From: Clostridiales bacterium CCNA10
Lineage (GTDB): Bacteria; Bacillota; Clostridia; Oscillospirales; Oscillospiraceae
Reading direction: 5' to 3'
DNA: 64,000 bases
Assembly (NCBI GenBank): GCA_003573975.1
Contig: AP018533.1
Span: 744,001 to 808,000, forward strand
Position numbers and translations under genes: made by a program. Position 1 is the stretch's first letter. Each line of letters starts with the position of its first letter. Shown in pieces: positions 24,730 to 32,748 of this stretch. Under the pieces are notes generated by a model that searched no databases, was not told the DNA's origin, and saw nothing but the letters and a program-made list of their open reading frames with translations.

Positions 24730-25248
24730 ATTGTCATCCAAAACCACTTACTAGGCGAGTGGTTCAAAAAAGCCTACGGCGATGCAAATGACAAAACCCC
24801 CTTTGCTAGGCAAGTTCCAGAAAGGGACTGCATAGCCATTGCCCGTAATGCCGGTGGAGTATACAATCACCAGTTCTTTTTCAATGGCATGTGCCCGGAT
24901 GGAAAAAAAGCGCCCTCGGGCGCTTTAGCGGTGGACATCAACCGCCGGTTTGGTTCCCTGAACGCTTTTCGGGAGAAATTTACAGAAATGGCGTTGTCCG
25001 TTTTCGGCTCGGGGTATGTTTGGCTGTTCAATGGCAAGCAAGGGCTTTGTCTCGTGACCACCGCCAATCAGGAAACTCCGGCGGGTGTTGTAATGCCGCT
25101 TCTTAATTTAGATGTGTGGGAACACGCCTATTATTTAAAACACTATAACAAGAGAGTGGACTATATCAACGATTGGTGGAACGTGGTGAAGTGGGATCTA
25201 GTGGAGCAAAAGTACGGGTGCAGCTGCGTTTCGTTGAGAGGTAAATAA
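24730..25248 (+). pseudogene. Fe/Mn superoxide dismutase, 5'-truncated
   Basis: The frame can be read from about 24730 (QNHLLGEWFKKAYG, then CIAIARNAGGVYNHQFFF) to 25248. Second-domain hallmarks are present: NHQFFFNGM with a metal His, GSGYVWLF, and LDVWEHAYYLKH with the metal Asp and His. The first helical hairpin with the first metal His is missing; upstream lies the tRNA remnant, so the 5' end appears to have been lost during island integration. No SD-preceded start preserves an active enzyme. Normal family length is about 200 residues. Confidence 0.75.
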
Positions 25249-25313
25249 ATATCGTCTTATATCCTGCTTAAAAGCGGACAATAGACAAAAGTCCCTCTTG
25301 GCTTAATAAATTG

Positions 25314-25341
25314 GGCGGCTCCTGGAAAACCAGGAGCCGCC
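25314..25341. terminator. Hairpin between SOD remnant and TctC-like gene
   Basis: GGCGGCTCCTGG, loop AAAA, CCAGGAGCCGCC; convergent genes end on both sides. Confidence 0.7.
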
Positions 25342-25387
25342 TGCATTCTCTTGAATACTTAGGTAATTCCATTCTTTCGCAAAAGGA

Positions 25388-26407
25388 TCATTCCGATTCC
25401 AAAAGCCCCACTTCTTCCAGCAGAACCGCGTATTCCTCATTCACATCGGCAAGGAACGACTCAAACTCCTCACGCCCCAGATAGTCCATGTCCCAGCCGT
25501 ATCGTTTGCAGGTATCTGTCCACTCCTGGGTCTGGACCAAATCGGACAACGTGCTCTCCCAGAACTCCAGAGCCTCCTCCGGCATATCCTTCGGACCGAA
25601 GATACCTCTCCAGTTATAGAAGGTCGCGTCGATCCCCTGCTCGATACAGGTGGGCATCTCCGCCACGATACCGCTGCCGACCCGCTGTTCCGCCGTGATC
25701 CCCAGTACGCGCACGTCGCCGCTCTCAACCAGGCCGACCACATCGCCGATCCCTGCCGAGACAATGTCAACATGTCCCCCCAGAAGCTGGGCCAGTACCC
25801 GGCCGTCCTCAAATCCGGTGTAGGAGAGCTGATCCAAGGCTTCGATCCCAGCGGCCTGAGCCACCTTGAGAAATTGAACGTGATCCATGGAGCCTACCGA
25901 AGATGTTCCACCCACGCGCACAGAACCTGGATCTTCCCGCAGCGCCTCCATTACCTGATTCAAATTCTGATAGGGGGAGTTGGACGCCACAGCGAAGCAG
26001 CCGTAGTCGGTGACCAGCTTGGCGATGGGCGTGGTATTCTCATGATAGCTCAAAGGAGTGCTGCCGTTCAGATGGATCAGGCAGACCGGCGGCGAGAAAA
26101 CGGCCAGCGCATCGTCCGCACCAATATGCTCATTCAAATAATCCAACGCGAGTCCTCCGCCATTTCCGGGCCGGTTTGTGACAGGTAACGGTACATCAAC
26201 AAGGCCTGCATCCCGCAGGCACTGGGCCACGGAGCGGAGCGTCAGGTCGGAGCCGCTGCGTACTCCGGCGGGGGCGATCAACTCTACCGACTGCCTGGGA
26301 TAAGGGGATACCGCTTCCGCAGACTTCGCCTGACGTTGGCTGCAGCCTGAATTGAGGGACAGGACCAGTGCAGAGGCAAGCAGGATCAGATATTTTCCGC
26401 GAATCAT
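25388..26407 (-). CDS. TctC/Bug-type substrate-binding lipoprotein
   Basis: A 339-aa protein with a lipoprotein signal (ILLASALVLSLNSGC, lipidated Cys about residue 22). It has the tripartite tricarboxylate binding-protein fold: VELIAPAGVRSGSDLTLR near the N-terminus, VTNRPGNGGGLALDYL, and RVGGTSSVGSMDHVQF mid-protein. Start 26407 is 10 bp after the stop of the hybrid kinase, so the two are co-transcribed. No TctA/TctB membrane genes are nearby, so this protein is more likely a periplasmic-type ligand sensor feeding the kinase than part of a transporter. Confidence 0.85.
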   Translation of the reverse strand: MIRGKYLILLASALVLSLNSGCSQRQAKSAEAVSPYPRQSVELIAPAGVRSGSDLTLRSVAQCLRDAGLVDVPLPVTNRPGNGGGLALDYLNEHIGADDALAVFSPPVCLIHLNGSTPLSYHENTTPIAKLVTDYGCFAVASNSPYQNLNQVMEALREDPGSVRVGGTSSVGSMDHVQFLKVAQAAGIEALDQLSYTGFEDGRVLAQLLGGHVDIVSAGIGDVVGLVESGDVRVLGITAEQRVGSGIVAEMPTCIEQGIDATFYNWRGIFGPKDMPEEALEFWESTLSDLVQTQEWTDTCKRYGWDMDYLGREEFESFLADVNEEYAVLLEEVGLLESE

Positions 26408-26417
26408 AGGCACAACC

Positions 26418-28658
26418 TCACTTATCTGATGTTTCTTCGGACAGCAGACGGACGATCGTCCCGGACAAGGCCTCAAACTCTACAGGTTTCGTCAGAATTT
26501 CATCAATCTGCCGCTCCGCATGCAGGCGTATGGCGCTGTCTCCCACCAATCCAGTCACAAGGATGACACGCAGGTCGTGGTTGTGCTGCTTCATGTACTG
26601 CAGGAGTGCCGTCCCTCTCAGCTTTGGCATGGCCTCATCCACAATTAGCAGGTCCCAATGCTCCGGCGTCCGCTTAAATGTGTTCAGCGCCTCCTCCGGG
26701 TCGGTAAACGCGTCCACTTGATACCCCAGATGGAGCAGCCTGCGTTTGAAATATCGGACCACCCGAAGTTCATCGTCTACTAATAAAATGGAACCCATTC
26801 CTGTGCGGCCGCTCTTTTTTCCCTCTTGGATGCTTACGTTGGGCAGCTGATTGGTGATGGGGAGATAGACCAGAAAACGGCTGCCCTGGCCCAATGTGCT
26901 TTTCGCCTCGATGAAGCCGCCGTGGCTGATCAAAATGTTTTGTACTACAGACAGGCCTAACCCCGTACCGTCTCCCGCCGCCTTGGTGGTGAAAAATGGG
27001 TCGAAAATCTGGGAGAGCATCTCGGAAGGAATCCCACAGCCAGTATCCGATACCTCGATCTGAACAAATTCTCCTTCTGACACGGGGTGGAACTGCTGCG
27101 GCAGCTGATCCTGGGAGATCCGCCGGGTGGCGACGGTGAGCGTTCCCCCCGCAGGCTCCATGGCTTGGCACGCATTGGTGCATAGGTTCAGCAGTATCTG
27201 ATGGATCTGAGTGGCGCTGCCGTAAACATTGATGGGGCCGTTGTAGGGCTTTACCACCAGCCGGACACTGGAGGTGAGCAGCATCCGCACCATTTTCAGG
27301 GCATCCCAGATGACGGCGTTGAGGTTGACCACATTGTACTGGGAAGAATCGGTCTCCCGCCGGCTGAAGGGGAGGATCTGATCCACGATCTCCTTGGCCC
27401 GGCTGCCCGCCTTATAGATCTCGTCAATATCCTCATAGTACTCGTTTTCCGGGCCCAGCTGATGCTTCAAAAACTCCGAGTAGCCCATGATCGGAGTCAG
27501 CAGGTTGTTAAATTCGTGGACGATTCCTCCAGCCAGGGCGCCAATGGTCTGCAGCTTCTGGTAGTGGCGCACCTGCTCCCGGCTCTCATGGAGTTCCTCT
27601 AACGTGCGGTTCATATCCCGAAGATAGCGCGCTTCGATTTTCAGTTTCTGCCGGTTTTTCTGAAGTCCGTATATAATCAGAATGCTTGACGCGATCAAGA
27701 TAAAGATAACCGTAACCAAAAATGCGAAGCGGTTCAGGTTTTCATTGACCATCTGGACCACCTGGGAATAGGGCATGACCGCGGAAATATACCAGGAGGT
27801 CCCGTTTAAGTTCATCCGGGAGAAGGCGGATATCTCCTCCCGCTCCGGAAGAATACCGCTGGAGTAGGAGCGGTAGATTGCAACGCCCTCCTCCTGGCTA
27901 TATTGGAGCTGGAGCATATTCCAAAGGCTCTCATATTCCGGCAGGGTGTCTAGATCTGGAATGTCCCCAAAGTAATTGAACGCGAGCATCTCCGACTCTG
28001 GGTGCATGATGATGGTCCCCCGCTCATTTTTGACAATGAGATCCACCGTTCCCTGCAGCTGGAGCGGGACCATATACTGCTGGTAAAGGGCCTCCATGTC
28101 TAACACGGAGACGACAGCCCCCAGATAATCGTTTCCGTCCGTAATGCTGTTGACCAGAGTGAGTCCATAGTGCTGTGGGCTGATTCGGAATGCGGAGCCA
28201 AGTCCCGTCTGGCGGTCCTCCACCAGACGGTCCAGATGAAGAACCGACTCGTCAAAGGCTTCCAGGAAGGGGTACTGGTTATAGCGAAAGACCTCATTTC
28301 CGTTTTGATCCAGTAGATAGATCCGGGAGATCCCCTGATTTTGGGAGAGCATATAGGACAGTATGTGCTCCTTCAGCCCCTTTTGCTCCCCACTCACATA
28401 GTATGTGTGGAACTGATTCAGAAACCCGGGAGTCTGGGTCAAAATCTCCACGTTCCGGATCTGCTCTGAGAGATAGAGGGACAGATTTTGAGAAGCTGCC
28501 CGGGCGGTGATCAGGAGGTGCTGCTGCTGTTGGGCAATCATCATCTGCGTGTAGGCGTCATAGGTATTGTATACCGCAAAAGACAGAACGATCAGCAGGC
28601 AGACCATCAGAGCCGCAATCAGCATTTTCATGGCTTTTCCCCATTTGAATCTCGTCAT
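26418..28658 (-). CDS. dCache hybrid histidine kinase with C-terminal receiver
   Basis: A 746-aa membrane kinase. Start 28658 has GGAGGGCAGAGT upstream. A transmembrane helix near residues 8-32 and another near 310-335 bracket an extracellular dCache-like sensor. The dimerisation domain carries the phospho-acceptor in GGIVHEFNNLLTPIMGYSEF. The ATPase domain has NLCTNACQAM, DTGCGIP and GTGLGLSVV. The C-terminal receiver has LLIVDEAMP (phospho-Asp) and LTKP (Lys). It lies in an operon with a TctC-like lipoprotein and divergent from a response regulator. It probably senses a carboxylate, alone or through the lipoprotein. Confidence 0.92.
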   Translation of the reverse strand: MTRFKWGKAMKMLIAALMVCLLIVLSFAVYNTYDAYTQMMIAQQQQHLLITARAASQNLSLYLSEQIRNVEILTQTPGFLNQFHTYYVSGEQKGLKEHILSYMLSQNQGISRIYLLDQNGNEVFRYNQYPFLEAFDESVLHLDRLVEDRQTGLGSAFRISPQHYGLTLVNSITDGNDYLGAVVSVLDMEALYQQYMVPLQLQGTVDLIVKNERGTIIMHPESEMLAFNYFGDIPDLDTLPEYESLWNMLQLQYSQEEGVAIYRSYSSGILPEREEISAFSRMNLNGTSWYISAVMPYSQVVQMVNENLNRFAFLVTVIFILIASSILIIYGLQKNRQKLKIEARYLRDMNRTLEELHESREQVRHYQKLQTIGALAGGIVHEFNNLLTPIMGYSEFLKHQLGPENEYYEDIDEIYKAGSRAKEIVDQILPFSRRETDSSQYNVVNLNAVIWDALKMVRMLLTSSVRLVVKPYNGPINVYGSATQIHQILLNLCTNACQAMEPAGGTLTVATRRISQDQLPQQFHPVSEGEFVQIEVSDTGCGIPSEMLSQIFDPFFTTKAAGDGTGLGLSVVQNILISHGGFIEAKSTLGQGSRFLVYLPITNQLPNVSIQEGKKSGRTGMGSILLVDDELRVVRYFKRRLLHLGYQVDAFTDPEEALNTFKRTPEHWDLLIVDEAMPKLRGTALLQYMKQHNHDLRVILVTGLVGDSAIRLHAERQIDEILTKPVEFEALSGTIVRLLSEETSDK

Positions 28659-28726
28659 ACTCTGCCCTCCTCTCAAAATATCATACCACGCTGGCGTGAA
28701 GAAAAAAACAGCTTTTTTATTGTGAT

Positions 28727-28760
28727 GCAAGCGGGACCGGAGTTTCCCGGTTCCGCTTGC
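28727..28760 (-). terminator. Hairpin between the DHp-like gene and the kinase
   Basis: GCAAGCGG/CCGCTTGC stem extended by CCGG pairs, in the 243-bp gap 28659-28901. It separates the small upstream gene from the kinase operon. Confidence 0.55.
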
Positions 28761-28901
28761 ACTGAGTATTCATTTGATATTACCGTGTCGGACAGATCCG
28801 CTCTCTTTCGCAGGGGTTCTCTTGGTCGGGGCATCGTCTGCGGAGGGCGGACAAAACAGGCAGATGGAGTTTGGAAACCGGGCTTATGATTTGGCTGGAT
28901 C

Positions 28902-29195
28902 TCACCTTTCCCCAAATTTCTCCGGCAGTTTGGAGGGGAGATCGCCTTGGCGTACGTTGGTTGCTGCGCGGTCCTTGCCGCCGACGGGTCCGTGATGGGA
29001 GAAAATCTCCTGAAATAATGCCTGAAGCTGACCGGCGGCAAGTTCAATTTCATGCGCATCCTGGCTCAGTTCACTTTCCGGACCCAGCTGCATCTGTAAA
29101 AATTCCGCATATCCCAGAATGGGGGGCAGCAGATCGTTGAATTTTTCCTCCAACAGGATCCACTCATGTTCGGTGAACCTCTTTTTCTGCCGCAA
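28902..29195 (-). CDS. Stand-alone DHp-like protein without the phospho-acceptor His
   Basis: A 97-aa protein. A TTG start at 29195 is favoured because AAGGAGGG sits 6 nt upstream. The core, LEEKFNDLLPPILGYAEFLQMQLGPESE, aligns with IVHEFNNLLTPIMGYSEFLKHQLGPENE of the neighbouring hybrid kinase, and the second helix also matches (DAHEIELAAGQLQ against DIDEIYKAGSRAK). The kinase's His-Glu-Phe is Glu-Lys-Phe here, so it cannot be phosphorylated at that site, and no ATPase domain follows. It could dimerise with the kinase or titrate the response regulator. Confidence 0.65.
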   Translation of the reverse strand: MRQKKRFTEHEWILLEEKFNDLLPPILGYAEFLQMQLGPESELSQDAHEIELAAGQLQALFQEIFSHHGPVGGKDRAATNVRQGDLPSKLPEKFGER

Positions 29196-29332
29196 AGATA
29201 TCCCTCCTTTCGTATCTGCCCCCATTTCTCTTCTCTCATATTGTACCAAAGGCTCCTTAACTGAAGGTGGCGGTTTCCCTTAAAATTTCGTAAGACTCCT
29301 AAAAAGTTTTTGTGCTATTTGACAATATATGA

Positions 29333-29338
29333 TATAAT
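29333..29338 (+). promoter_or_regulatory. -10 box of the response-regulator gene
   Basis: TATAAT in an AT-rich stretch (29310-29345) that includes TTGACA at 29319-29324, too close for a pair; TTGTGC at 29310 is at 17 bp. The region also serves the divergent DHp-like gene. Confidence 0.45.
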
Positions 29339-29407
29339 AAAAAGTGTTTTTCTCTCTTTCCCAGCGACATCAAATAGAAAATGAATTTTCTGACGGAGGC
29401 GACCACT

Positions 29408-30094
29408 TTGGACGCAGCGAAAATATTGATTGTGGATGATGAAAAATTTGTGCGCAGGACGATTTCCAGGGTCTTGTCCAGCGAGGGATTTGCTACCTTT
29501 GAAGCGTCAAACGGTCCGGACGCCCTTCGTATGGCCCAGGAACAGTCCTTCGACCTGATGCTTCTGGACATCGTCATGGATGGCATGGACGGGTTCCAGG
29601 TTATTCGGACTCTCCGTGACCTGGGGATTCTGCTGCCCGTCTTTGTGCTCAGCGGGCGGCAGGCGGATAACGACAAGATCCTGGCGCTTGGCATCGGCGC
29701 CGACGACTACATCACAAAGCCTTTTTCCACCACAGTGCTGTGCGCCAAGGTAAAGGCCTGCCTGCGGCGTATGGGGTTGTCCAGCCGGCAGAGAGAGAGT
29801 ATTCTCTCGCTGGGGCCGTTCCGCTACGTCTGCGACGAAATGCGGCTGTTCCGAGAGGGCACGGAGATCCCCCTGTCCAGCAAAGAGAGCCTGCTCATCA
29901 AGTATTTTTTCAACAACCCCAACAAGATCTTGAGTAAAGAACAAATTTATCGCAATGTATGGGGAAACGATGTGGTGGACGACAACACGATTATGGTACA
30001 TATTCGGCACCTGCGGGTCAAAATCGAAGCGGACGCCACACGACCGAATTATTTGAGGACGATTCGCGGAGTGGGGTATCAGTTTGTCATTTAA
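29408..30094 (+). CDS. OmpR/PhoB-family response regulator
   Basis: A 228-aa protein. A TTG start at 29408 is suggested by GGAGG 9 nt upstream; the upstream ATG at 29381 lacks an SD, so the N-terminus is uncertain by nine residues. The receiver has ILIVDDE, LMLLDIVMDGMDG (phospho-Asp) and DYITKPF (Lys). The winged-helix C-terminal domain ends IMVHIRHLRVKIEADATRPNYLRTIRGVGYQF, the standard OmpR ending. It is divergent from the kinase and DHp-like genes and is the obvious output of that locus. A terminator follows at 30151. Confidence 0.92.
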   Translation: MDAAKILIVDDEKFVRRTISRVLSSEGFATFEASNGPDALRMAQEQSFDLMLLDIVMDGMDGFQVIRTLRDLGILLPVFVLSGRQADNDKILALGIGADDYITKPFSTTVLCAKVKACLRRMGLSSRQRESILSLGPFRYVCDEMRLFREGTEIPLSSKESLLIKYFFNNPNKILSKEQIYRNVWGNDVVDDNTIMVHIRHLRVKIEADATRPNYLRTIRGVGYQFVI

Positions 30095-30150
30095 GGGATC
30101 GATTTCTGATAAAATAGTTCCGCCCAGTTTTACCTGTTTCAGATGCAAGA

Positions 30151-30198
30151 ACTCCTGGCAGTGTGACCATTGAGCTTTGGGTCGCAGTTGCCAGGAGT
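30151..30198 (+). terminator. Terminator of the response-regulator gene
   Basis: ACTCCTGGCA pairs with TGCCAGGAGT around an inner stem, followed by TTTTAT. It also separates the convergent citX-citG gene. Confidence 0.75.
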
Positions 30199-30223
30199 TT
30201 TATCGTCGTTTGGGTGTTACCGT

Positions 30224-31591
30224 TCACATAGCACTGTTTTGGGACAAGAAATGGAGAAAATAGGTGACAGCCAGCAGGTCGGCGCATCCGCCGGGGGAGA
30301 GGTTCCTTCGGATCATCTCCCGGTCCAGGGCCTCCACCGCCTCCAGAGCGGGGAGGGGGCTCTGGGCCAGCAGCTCCGCCGCCTGTGCCGCGGCCCAGCG
30401 CTGTCCCTCCGGCCCGCCCCGGGCGATGAGGTTGGTATCCGACGTCCGGGCCATCAGGGCCAGGAGGACGGAGATACCGGCCCGCTCCAGGCTGACGCCC
30501 TCCCGCAGCAGGGCGCGGAGGGTGGGCAGACCGGTTTCCAGGACGGAGGGGAAGCCGCCGGCCACCTCGCCCCGGATCCCCCGCAGTCCGGTTTCCAGAT
30601 ACAGCCGGGCCCCGAAGGTGCGGGCGGTTTCCGGGGTGAGGGCGGAGAAGGCTTCCTCTGCTGCACTGGCGGACATCAGGGCGCACTCCGCCAGCAGGCG
30701 CGCGGCGTCCCGGCAGGGCCCCTCCGGGGTCCACAGCCGCCCGGCGGCCCCCAGGACGCAGCCCAGAGAGAAAACGGCCCCCTTGTGGGTGTTTACCCCG
30801 CCGGTGGCACGGAACATGGCCCGCTCCGCCGCCAGCCCGGCCTCCCGGAGGCGGGCAAAGGTTTCCTCCGGGAGGAGGCCGGCGGTCTCCTGGCCGATGG
30901 AGACCGCCTGATGCCAATAGGGGAGCAGGGCGGTGGTGCTGTCCAGGAAGGTGAACAGGTCCATATCCCTGTGGCTGCCGTTGTTGTGCCGGTCCACCAG
31001 CCCGGGCTTGGGGGTGGTGCACACCTCGTACATCAGGGCGCGGGCGGCCTGTCCGGCCAGGGCCTCCCGGTCCTGCCGGGCAAAGAAGCCCGTTAAAATC
31101 TCACGGGTCTTCTCCTGGAGCTCCTCCACCGAGTGGAGCCGCCGGGAGGCGCAGCCTTTTCCCTCCCTGCCGCAGACCAGGCAGCGCCGGGGAGACAGCC
31201 CCAGGTCCTCCCGGCTCCACCCGCCCTGCTCCGGGTCCAGCACATCCAGGTCGAACAGCCGCCCAAGGGGATCCCGGTCCTCGATGGCGGCGCACAGCTC
31301 CTTGATCTGACGCCCGGGGCCCCGGACGGCCCACAGGGCTTCGCAGCCCGTGGGGAGGTCGATCTCTTCCCGGGAGACGACGCCCAGGCCGGGGGCGTCC
31401 AGGGCGGCGTCCAGGCGGAGCAGTCCCTCCCGGAAGGCGCGCCGGATCACCGGTCCGTTTTTCACCGGGCCTGGGATATTCATGGTGAAGGAGACCACTG
31501 GACAGCTCAGGCAGTCCAGCAGCTCCCGCTGGCGGCGGGCTCTGGCCTCCCGGGCCTCCAGCATCTCCATCAACGTGACCTCCTGCTCCAT
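30224..31591 (-). CDS. citXG: Fused CitX-CitG: citrate lyase prosthetic-group transferase and synthase
   Basis: A 455-aa bifunctional protein. Residues 1-160 are CitX (holo-ACP synthase): VSFTMNIPGPVKNGP and RRCLVCGREGKGCASRRLHS. Residues about 175-455 are CitG (triphosphoribosyl-dephospho-CoA synthase): ALMYEVCTTPKPGLVDRHNNGSH, then GGVNTHKGAVFSLG and RTSDTNLIARGG. CitG builds the cofactor precursor from dephospho-CoA and ATP, and CitX attaches it to the CitD Ser. ATG 31591 with GGAGGTG upstream is preferred to GTG 31603. It is the last gene of citDEFC-citXG. Confidence 0.92.
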   Translation of the reverse strand: MEQEVTLMEMLEAREARARRQRELLDCLSCPVVSFTMNIPGPVKNGPVIRRAFREGLLRLDAALDAPGLGVVSREEIDLPTGCEALWAVRGPGRQIKELCAAIEDRDPLGRLFDLDVLDPEQGGWSREDLGLSPRRCLVCGREGKGCASRRLHSVEELQEKTREILTGFFARQDREALAGQAARALMYEVCTTPKPGLVDRHNNGSHRDMDLFTFLDSTTALLPYWHQAVSIGQETAGLLPEETFARLREAGLAAERAMFRATGGVNTHKGAVFSLGCVLGAAGRLWTPEGPCRDAARLLAECALMSASAAEEAFSALTPETARTFGARLYLETGLRGIRGEVAGGFPSVLETGLPTLRALLREGVSLERAGISVLLALMARTSDTNLIARGGPEGQRWAAAQAAELLAQSPLPALEAVEALDREMIRRNLSPGGCADLLAVTYFLHFLSQNSAM

Positions 31592-31610
31592 GGCGGGAAG
31601 CACCTCCGTT

Positions 31611-32654
31611 TCAATAGTGGATCACCTCTGCCTCCCGCTGGATAGCGGCGCAGACGGACGCGCCCCGGGGGCCGGTGAAGAAGTCATAGGTGCTTGCGGG
31701 CACCCAGTCCCGGATGCGCTCCGGCTGGCCGTCGTGGATGGCCTGGCGCACCGCGCTGGCGCTGATGGCGGCCCCGTCCCGGGTCAGGCGGGGGATCTCG
31801 ACGCACTGGATCCCCGCTTCAGGCAGCTTTTGGCACATGACCTCGTTATAGAGACGGGTGACATGGCTGCTGCGCTCCTGCCCCACATAGCGCCTTTGGA
31901 TCCCCAGCCGCCGGGCGATCTGACAGAAGATCCGCAGGTCCAGCTCCGCCTGGGTCCGAATGACCGTATCGGAGTCCTTCAGAAAGTAGCTGGGGAAGGT
32001 GGCGGAGCTGATGAGGTAGGGGCCGGTGGCGTGGCAGAACACGTTGGGCAGGTCCCGAACGCCCTGTTCCACCAGCTCACGCCGGACGGCGGAGGGGATG
32101 GGACCGGCCTCCTCGGAGAGAACGAAGAGGTGGACAACGTCGTTTTCACGGGCCGCCCGCTCCACCAGATGCCGGTGCCCCAGGGTGAAGGGGTTGGCGT
32201 TCATCACCACGCCGGCGGTGGACTGCCCCTCCTGGGGCTTTGGGGACAGGGACGCGCAGTACCGGTCAAAGCCGCCCCGCCGGTTCTCCATGAACACCAG
32301 GGAGCCGGGCACACGGACGATCTCATAAAAGCCCAGGTCGGACAGGTATTGGGCGCTGTCCGGCTTGGTATAGAGGAACAGGTGGGCGCTGCCCCGGGCC
32401 AGCTGCACCTCCACCAGGTGGCTGACGATCTGATTGAGCAGCCCCTCCCCCCGGTGGCGGCCGGAGACGGCCAGACAGCGGATGGTATTGCCGAAGCAGC
32501 TCCCGGTGGCGGCCAACTCCCAGTCATCGTTAAAGATGCCGCAGGTATAGTCCAGGTTCCCGTCCCGGCGGATGCCCTCCTGCTCCAGCAGGTTGCGGAC
32601 TTGGGCCATACCGCGGTGGTCGTCCGGATGGATCTCAGACAGGGTGTAGGACAT
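31611..32654 (-). CDS. citC: [Citrate (pro-3S)-lyase] ligase
   Basis: A 347-aa enzyme that acetylates the CitD prosthetic group using acetate and ATP, activating citrate lyase. The N-terminal GNAT-like domain is about residues 10-130 (LAVSGRHRGEGLLNQIV). The nucleotidyltransferase domain follows, with the HxGH-type motif in MNANPFTLGHRHLVE and the late ISASAVR motif. It is separated from citF by about 95 bp and from citXG by 19 bp, all on the minus strand. Confidence 0.95.
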   Translation of the reverse strand: MSYTLSEIHPDDHRGMAQVRNLLEQEGIRRDGNLDYTCGIFNDDWELAATGSCFGNTIRCLAVSGRHRGEGLLNQIVSHLVEVQLARGSAHLFLYTKPDSAQYLSDLGFYEIVRVPGSLVFMENRRGGFDRYCASLSPKPQEGQSTAGVVMNANPFTLGHRHLVERAARENDVVHLFVLSEEAGPIPSAVRRELVEQGVRDLPNVFCHATGPYLISSATFPSYFLKDSDTVIRTQAELDLRIFCQIARRLGIQRRYVGQERSSHVTRLYNEVMCQKLPEAGIQCVEIPRLTRDGAAISASAVRQAIHDGQPERIRDWVPASTYDFFTGPRGASVCAAIQREAEVIHY

Positions 32655-32748
32655 GGGGGTACCTCCAAAATACAGTCAGGGGCCGCCGCAGCCGCGGCGG
32701 CCCCGTTGACGCTATGGTATCACAGATGAGAGCAAATAGGAAACAAAA

